DNA of 44,945 nt from an uncultured Eubacteriales bacterium. GTDB taxonomy: Bacteria; Bacillota; Clostridia; Peptostreptococcales; Anaerovoracaceae. The notes under the pieces were generated by a model. The model ran no database searches. It saw nothing but the letters and a program-made list of their open reading frames with translations, and was not told where the DNA came from. A program made the translations under genes and the position numbers. The DNA lies in assembly GCA_902773665.1 (NCBI GenBank), contig CACYFF010000015.1, positions 1 through 44,945 of the forward strand, given 5' to 3'. Position 1 is the first letter of the stretch; the number at the start of each line of letters is the position of its first letter. Below, piece by piece: positions 39,882 through 44,945 of this stretch.

Positions 39882-42800
39882 TTAGTTTCCTTTCGCATCC
39901 TCTTCGGCCCACTTGGCTTCGAGTGCAGCGATCTCCGCCGCTCTGGCCTCCGCTTTCGCCGCGCTCGCATCTCTTCTCTCCTCCACGAGTTTGTACATGC
40001 ACGGGATGACGATGAGTGTGAGCAGCGTGGACGTAAGCAGGCCGCCGATGATGGAGATGCCCATGGGTGCCAGGATCTCGCCGCCCTCGCCGTAGCCCAG
40101 CGACAGCGGGATCATGCCCACGATGGTCGTGAGCGTGGTCATCAGGATGGGGCGCAGCCTCTGCTTGCCGGCAGCGACCATGGCCTCTTCCCTGCCCATG
40201 GAATGTTTATTCTGATTGATGAACTCCACCAGCAGGATGGAGTTGTTGACGACAGTACCCACCAGCAGCACCAGGCCCAGCAGCGATGTGAGGGACATCT
40301 TCGTACCGGTGAGGAACATGGCGATAAAGGCGCCGGTCATGGCGAAGGGGATCGCCATCATGACGATGAACGCCATGGTCATGGATTCGAACTGCGCCGC
40401 CAGTACGAGGAACACCAGTGCGATGGCCACGATGAGCGCCTTAAACAGGCTGCCGAACATCTCCGCCATCGTATCCGCGAGGCCCTGGATCTCGTAGGAA
40501 TAGCCGTCCGGGAACGGATAGGCGTCCAGCATGGCCTGCACCTGCTCGGATGCGGCCGCCAGGCTGTCGCCCTGGATGGCTGCGTTCACGATAAAGTAGC
40601 GGCTCTGGTTGTAGCGCGTGATGTTAGCCGGGGAATTGTCGAACTCGAAGCTGGCGATCTGTCCGACCGTTACAGGCGTACCGTAATTGCCGTTGATGAC
40701 GATCTGCTTCATGTTCTCGATGGAATCGGCGTAGTAATCGCTCAAGGAGAGCTTGACCGCGATATCTTCCCCGTCGATGCTTACGTTCGTGGCGGTGACG
40801 CCGTTGAGCGCGCCGGACAGCCCGCTGGCCAGCTGATACGCCGTAACGCCGTAGAAGCTCGCGGTGCCCCGGTTGATGAGCACCTTGATCTCCGGGCTTC
40901 CCTCCGTGATGTCCAGCTCCGCGCTTTCGACCAGATCCAGATGAGAAGCTCTGGCAGCAATGTCGCGGCCGACTTCCTCGAGTTTATCCAGATCCTTGCC
41001 CATCACGTAGATCGCGATGTCGGAATCGCCGAACATGCCCATGATGGAGGAACTGGAGGCTGCGCTCACGTCGATGCCCGTAATGTTCTTCGCGAAGTTG
41101 TCGATATCCTTAGCGACCTCGTCCGTCGTGCGGTCCCGCTCCGTGCGGCTGCACAGACCTACGGTAAAGCTGGCGCCGCCTCCCAAGGAGAGCGCCGAGA
41201 TGCTGGACGTATTCATCGAAACGTACCGCACCTCCGGCAGCTGCAGGATGTAGTCCTCCACCTGGGACATCAGCTTGTCCGTCGTCGCGAGGGACGTGCC
41301 GTAGGGAACATCCACGGAGATATTGATGGAGCCTTCGTCGGAAGCGGGCAGCAGTTCCGTGCCCACCATGGCGAGAAGCCCCAGGGACAGACCGAACACC
41401 AGGAAGCAGACGAGCAGCACTCTGCCCCGCTTCTTCAGCGCTCTGCGGATGACCCCTTCATACCAGGAGATGAGGTTCTGCAGGCCGCGGTTGAACAGGG
41501 GCAGCAGCTTGTATTTATACCGTACGCGCCCGACACGGACATAATCTGTGCTTATGTTACCCTGCATCAGTTTGCTGCAGAGCATGGGCACGACGGTGAC
41601 CGCCACCAGCAGCGAGGCCAGCAGCGCGATGATGATCGTAAGGCAGAAATCGCCGAACATGATGCTGGCGAGGCCGTCCGTCAGCGCGATGGGCAGGAAT
41701 ACCAGCACCGTGGTGACCGTGGACGCCACGATCGCCAGGAAGACCTCTCCCGTGCCGTATTCCGCCGCTTCTTTAGCGCTTCCCATCTTCATGCGCGTCG
41801 AATAGATATTCTCCAGCACGACGATGGAGTTGTCGACGATCATGCCGACAGCGATGGCCAGCGAGCACAGCGTTACGAGGTTGAGCGTGATGTGGCGGAA
41901 GTTCATGACCGCGAACGTGAGCAGGATGCACAGGGGGATCGAGATGCCGATGACCATGGTGCTGCGCACGTTGCGCAGGAAGATGAACACGACGAGCACC
42001 GCCAGGACTGCGCCGATGATGGCGGAGCGGCCGACGGAACTTAAGGACGCGTTGATGAAATCCGCCGCGTCGTAGCCGACGATGAAGTTCAGCTGGGGAT
42101 ATTTCGCCTGCACGCGCGCCAGTTCCTTCTTCAGCGCCTGCGAGACCTTTACCGTGTTGGCGTCGGACTGCTTCGTGATCATGATACCCACAGCGGTCTT
42201 GCCGTTGATCCGGGTGATGGACTCCTGCTTGCCGGCGCCCTGGGTGATGGTCGCGACGTCCGCCAGGCGGACCTTGCTGTAATCCGAGGTCATGAGCGGG
42301 ATGTTGCCCAGCTCTTCCGCAGACGTAAACATACCCATGGTGCGGACGATCACCTTGCTGTCGCCCCGGGATACGTTGCCGGAGGGCAGATTGATGTTTT
42401 CTGCCGCAAGGATCTGGGCGATGGTCTGCAGCGTAAGGCCGTAGTTCGTAAGATTCTCCTGGCTGAAGACGATGGAGATCTCCTCCTCCAGACCGCCGTT
42501 GACCGAAACGGAAGCGACGCCGGAAGAGCGTTCGAAATACGATACGACGTTGTCTTCCACGATGGAGTTCAGCTCCTCCAGGGGGAGATCCGCAGAGACG
42601 TACACCTGCATGGTGGGCAGCGCGTTCATGTTGAGTTTCATGACCATGGGCTGCGAGCAGGTATCCGGCAGATAATCTTCGATGAGAGAGATCTTCTCCC
42701 GCATGTCGAGAGAGGCGAAATTCATGTCCGTGCCGAAGTTGAACTGGATGAGCACGACCGATGTGTTTTCGAGGGAATAAGAGATCATGTCGCTCAGGTT

Positions 42801-43031
42801 CTCCACCTGGGCGAGCGCCTGCTCCACTGTGACGGTCACCATGCTCTCCACTTCCTCGGGAGAGGCGTTGGGATAACTCGTCATGACGAGCGCGTACGGG
42901 AGCTCCATCTCCGGCATCAGGTCCTTCGGGATGTCCAGGAACGCGGAAACGCCCAGGACGATGACCATCAACACCACCATGATGGTGGAGACAGGTCTCT
43001 TTATCGTGAGTTTCGCAAGAGAAAACTTCAT
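39882..43031 (-). CDS. RND-family efflux pump (HAE1/AcrB-like)
   Basis: A 1049-residue proton-driven transporter with the standard layout: one N-terminal helix (TIKRPVSTIMVVLMVIVLG), a large outer domain, helices with AVGMIVDNSIVVLENIY (the proton-relay Asp), a second outer domain, and a final helix bundle with LLGLVLLVGTVVNNSILLVEFINQ. These pumps export drugs, lipids or metabolites. GGGGAG precedes the ATG, 3 bp after the adaptor gene. No outer-membrane channel (TolC) gene is present, as expected for a monoderm host. The C-terminal tail is rich in Ala, Glu and Lys. Confidence 0.94.
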   Translation of the reverse strand: MKFSLAKLTIKRPVSTIMVVLMVIVLGVSAFLDIPKDLMPEMELPYALVMTSYPNASPEEVESMVTVTVEQALAQVENLSDMISYSLENTSVVLIQFNFGTDMNFASLDMREKISLIEDYLPDTCSQPMVMKLNMNALPTMQVYVSADLPLEELNSIVEDNVVSYFERSSGVASVSVNGGLEEEISIVFSQENLTNYGLTLQTIAQILAAENINLPSGNVSRGDSKVIVRTMGMFTSAEELGNIPLMTSDYSKVRLADVATITQGAGKQESITRINGKTAVGIMITKQSDANTVKVSQALKKELARVQAKYPQLNFIVGYDAADFINASLSSVGRSAIIGAVLAVLVVFIFLRNVRSTMVIGISIPLCILLTFAVMNFRHITLNLVTLCSLAIAVGMIVDNSIVVLENIYSTRMKMGSAKEAAEYGTGEVFLAIVASTVTTVLVFLPIALTDGLASIMFGDFCLTIIIALLASLLVAVTVVPMLCSKLMQGNISTDYVRVGRVRYKYKLLPLFNRGLQNLISWYEGVIRRALKKRGRVLLVCFLVFGLSLGLLAMVGTELLPASDEGSINISVDVPYGTSLATTDKLMSQVEDYILQLPEVRYVSMNTSSISALSLGGGASFTVGLCSRTERDRTTDEVAKDIDNFAKNITGIDVSAASSSSIMGMFGDSDIAIYVMGKDLDKLEEVGRDIAARASHLDLVESAELDITEGSPEIKVLINRGTASFYGVTAYQLASGLSGALNGVTATNVSIDGEDIAVKLSLSDYYADSIENMKQIVINGNYGTPVTVGQIASFEFDNSPANITRYNQSRYFIVNAAIQGDSLAAASEQVQAMLDAYPFPDGYSYEIQGLADTMAEMFGSLFKALIVAIALVFLVLAAQFESMTMAFIVMMAIPFAMTGAFIAMFLTGTKMSLTSLLGLVLLVGTVVNNSILLVEFINQNKHSMGREEAMVAAGKQRLRPILMTTLTTIVGMIPLSLGYGEGGEILAPMGISIIGGLLTSTLLTLIVIPCMYKLVEERRDASAAKAEARAAEIAALEAKWAEEDAKGN

Positions 43032-43034
43032 AGA

Positions 43035-44138
43035 CTACTCCCCTACGATCGTCACCGCTTCGCCTTCGGTAACGAACTGCTGGCCGGAATAGGCGACGGT
43101 CTCCCCTTCTTCCAGCCCCTCGAGGATCTGCACGCGGGTGCCGTTGTCGATGCCGACGGACACCTCCCGGAACGTCGGGATGTTCGTGGCGGGGTCAACG
43201 ACGCAGACGACGCTGCGGCCGCCCTTGATGATGACCGCTTCGGAGCTTACCGTAACGGTGTTGGTCGCCGCCTCGGACGTCATGTGCACTTCCGCGAACA
43301 TGCCGGCGAACAGCGCTTCGTCCGGCTCCATCGTGATGGTGAGCGGATAGGTGAGCGTGCCTATGCTGGGAATGCGGGAGAACGTCGTAACGGTGCCTTT
43401 GAACGTCCGGTCGACGCTGGCGATGTAAACGTCCACTTCGTCCCCCACTTCGATCTTCGCCGCCATGTTTTCGGACACGGTGGTGTTGACCACGAGAGAA
43501 TCGATATTGGCGACGGACCCCGCCATGCTGCCGCCCGCGATGCTGCCGGCGGAGACGGAGAGGCTCGTGATATAGCCCGTGATGGGGGAAGTGACCGTGT
43601 AATTGCTGATGACTTCCGCCACCTGGTTATAGGATTCCTTGGCGGACAGATACTGGGTCTTGACCGACTCCAGATCCTGGGCGGACACGGCGCCTTCGTT
43701 GTATAGCGTCTGCATCCGGTCGTAGGCGGACTGTGCCGCATCGACCCCTACTTTTGCCTGGTTGAGCTGTGCCGCGACGGAGGAACTGTCGATGGTGAAC
43801 AACGTCTGACCCTTCGATACCTTATCGCCGACGCTGACGTAGACCCGGGTCACCTGTCCCTGCGCAAGAGGCACGATGGCGACCTCTTCCACCGGCTCCA
43901 GACGGCCGGTGATGGGCGCCTGCTGGTCGATATCTTCCAAGATCGCCTGCTCCACCATGACGTTGACGCTCTCGACCGGTACCTCCGGTTCCGGCCGGTT
44001 CAGGTATTGATAGACTCTGTATCCGAAGAAAGCGACGAGGCCGAGGGCGATAAGGATCGCGACTGCCCGGCCTGCACCAGATCTCCTGTTGTCTTGCTTT
44101 TCCTGCATGGTTCCGTTTTCTCTGTTTCCGTTGTCCAT
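43035..44138 (-). CDS. RND efflux adaptor (HlyD/MFP family)
   Basis: 367 residues. One N-terminal membrane anchor (about 27-43, AVAILIALGLVAFFGYRVY), a split lipoyl domain (GQVTRVYVSVGDKVSKGQTLFTID and SPITGYITSLSVSAGS), a short helical hairpin between them, and beta-barrel and membrane-proximal domains. The short hairpin fits a pump that need not reach a TolC tunnel. It is the first gene of the long minus-strand operon. The ATG at 44138 has AAAAGGAAA about 11 bases upstream; Met at 44108 is an alternative. Confidence 0.92.
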   Translation of the reverse strand: MDNGNRENGTMQEKQDNRRSGAGRAVAILIALGLVAFFGYRVYQYLNRPEPEVPVESVNVMVEQAILEDIDQQAPITGRLEPVEEVAIVPLAQGQVTRVYVSVGDKVSKGQTLFTIDSSSVAAQLNQAKVGVDAAQSAYDRMQTLYNEGAVSAQDLESVKTQYLSAKESYNQVAEVISNYTVTSPITGYITSLSVSAGSIAGGSMAGSVANIDSLVVNTTVSENMAAKIEVGDEVDVYIASVDRTFKGTVTTFSRIPSIGTLTYPLTITMEPDEALFAGMFAEVHMTSEAATNTVTVSSEAVIIKGGRSVVCVVDPATNIPTFREVSVGIDNGTRVQILEGLEEGETVAYSGQQFVTEGEAVTIVGE

Positions 44139-44193
44139 TTACGTTGTATATTTCCTTTTCCTGCCCCGAAAAGGGCATAATTATTCACCATTA

Positions 44194-44239
44194 ATAATAT
44201 AGCAAAGCCCTTGCATTTGCAAGGAGAACCGAGTATACT
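44194..44239. promoter_or_regulatory. Divergent promoters around a 16-bp inverted repeat
   Basis: Plus strand: -35 TTGCAT (44211-44216), 17-bp spacer, -10 TATACT (44234-44239), for the lipid kinase gene. Minus strand: -35 TTGCAA (44217-44222), 17-bp spacer, -10 TATTAT (44194-44199), for the RND operon. The inverted repeat CCTTGCA-TT-TGCAAGG (44209-44224) covers both -35 boxes, so a bound protein could control both directions. Confidence 0.6.
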
Positions 44240-44292
44240 AGGCAATGTGTGTAGTCCTTATAAATTCAACTGTTTCAGAGGAATGGAAGACT

Positions 44293-44945
44293 ATGAAAAA
44301 ATTACTGTTCATCATCAATCCCGTAGCTGGAAAAAAGCATGCGGGATCTTCTATGTATAACGTTGTAAAACGCTTCTGCAGCGCAGGCTATCTCGTGACG
44401 ATCGCGGTCACCCAATATAAGGGTCACGGCCACGAGCTGGCAATGCATGCCAAAGAAGAAGGCTTCGACCTGGTGGTCTGCACCGGCGGCGACGGCACGC
44501 TCAACGAGGTGACCTCCGGCATCGTGGACGGCCAGCCCATCCCCTTCGGTTACCTGCCGGCGGGCAGCACCAATGACTTCGCCAGAACACTGGGCATCTC
44601 CACTATTCCGCTCAAGGCGACGGAGCATATTATCCAGGAAAAGCCCAAGACGCTGGACATGGGCAGCTTTAACGACGGCAAGCAGCATTTCATCTACATC
44701 GCGTCCTTCGGCGCCTTTACGGAAGTCTCCTACAGCGCCTCGCAGACCGCCAAGAACCGGTTCGGACACATGGCGTATCTGTACGAGGGCATTAAGGACA
44801 TGCGGCATCTGAAGGCCTATAACGTCACCGTCGAGGCGGACGGCGACCGCACCTACAAAGGCCGCTACATCTTCGGATGCGTCACGAACACCCGGTCCAT
44901 CGCGGGCCTCATCAAGCTTTACGACAAGAAGGTGGACCTGAATCT
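44293..44945 (+). CDS. Diacylglycerol/lipid kinase family protein (YegS/DgkB-like), 5' part
   Basis: ATP-dependent lipid kinase; the first 217 codons lie in the window and the gene continues beyond it. It begins MKKLLFIINPVAGKKHAGSS, with the family signature INPVAGK, then CTGGDGTLNEVTSGI (nucleotide-binding GGDGT) and YLPAGSTNDFARTLGI. In the Gram-positive DgkB group these enzymes recycle diacylglycerol from lipoteichoic acid synthesis. AGAGGA lies 10 bases before the ATG. It is transcribed divergently from the RND operon. Confidence 0.9.
   Translation, partial: MKKLLFIINPVAGKKHAGSSMYNVVKRFCSAGYLVTIAVTQYKGHGHELAMHAKEEGFDLVVCTGGDGTLNEVTSGIVDGQPIPFGYLPAGSTNDFARTLGISTIPLKATEHIIQEKPKTLDMGSFNDGKQHFIYIASFGAFTEVSYSASQTAKNRFGHMAYLYEGIKDMRHLKAYNVTVEADGDRTYKGRYIFGCVTNTRSIAGLIKLYDKKVDLN

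Overview
The window looks like chromosomal DNA of a fairly GC-rich, anaerobic, fermentative member of the Bacillota (probably Clostridia). The evidence is strong AGGAGG-type ribosome binding sites, a FeoA-FeoB fusion, an S-layer-homology (SLH) anchored nucleotidase, a citrate lyase operon with a CitX-CitG fusion, and a DUF134/NifX-type regulator. The family-level taxonomy cannot be fixed from the sequence. No rRNA, tRNA, CRISPR array or transposase gene was seen, and no gap longer than 300 bases lacks a gene.

Layout. 1-1.9 kb: 3' part of a cation:proton antiporter with two RCK_C domains. 2-7.6 kb (minus): SLH-anchored 5'-nucleotidase, alpha/beta hydrolase, and feoAB with a consensus promoter overlapped by two operator-like inverted repeats. 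7.6-8.9 kb: citXG. 9-13.2 kb (minus): a cell-envelope module of a 53-residue membrane protein, an anchored protein of unknown function, an ECF-type sigma factor, a coupled DUF4367-type anti-sigma factor and an M23 peptidase. 13.2-14.1 kb (plus): an esterase. 14.1-20.4 kb (minus): an operon for an aconitase-family hydratase, NADP isocitrate dehydrogenase and citrate lyase CitD-CitE-CitF. This set could interconvert 2-oxoglutarate, citrate, oxaloacetate and acetate without citrate synthase. 20.5-22.95 kb (minus): an M20 amidohydrolase and an unusual DUF134-NifX-metal linker-FKBP fusion, whose promoter is flanked by two TGAC-N4-GTCA palindromes. 23-27.25 kb (minus): an MmeI-like restriction-modification enzyme whose target-recognition segment is strikingly AT-rich, next to a DUF4143 ATPase preceded by four 23-bp tandem repeats.

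27.3-44.1 kb (minus) is one long gene train: RND adaptor, RND pump, class II aldolase, 2-hydroxyacid dehydrogenase, FGGY kinase, then five YtcJ-type amidohydrolases with an M20 amidohydrolase among them. Gaps are 0-12 bp except one 67-bp gap that holds a terminator-like hairpin. It reads as an uncharacterised uptake/efflux and catabolic operon for amide- or N-acyl-type compounds linked to a sugar-like moiety; that function is inference. 44.2-44.9 kb: divergent promoters and the start of a diacylglycerol kinase-family gene that runs off the end.

The main candidates for undescribed biology are the tandem-repeat-controlled DUF4143 ATPase beside the MmeI-like enzyme, the four-part DUF134 fusion with its operators and internal start, and the five-YtcJ operon.
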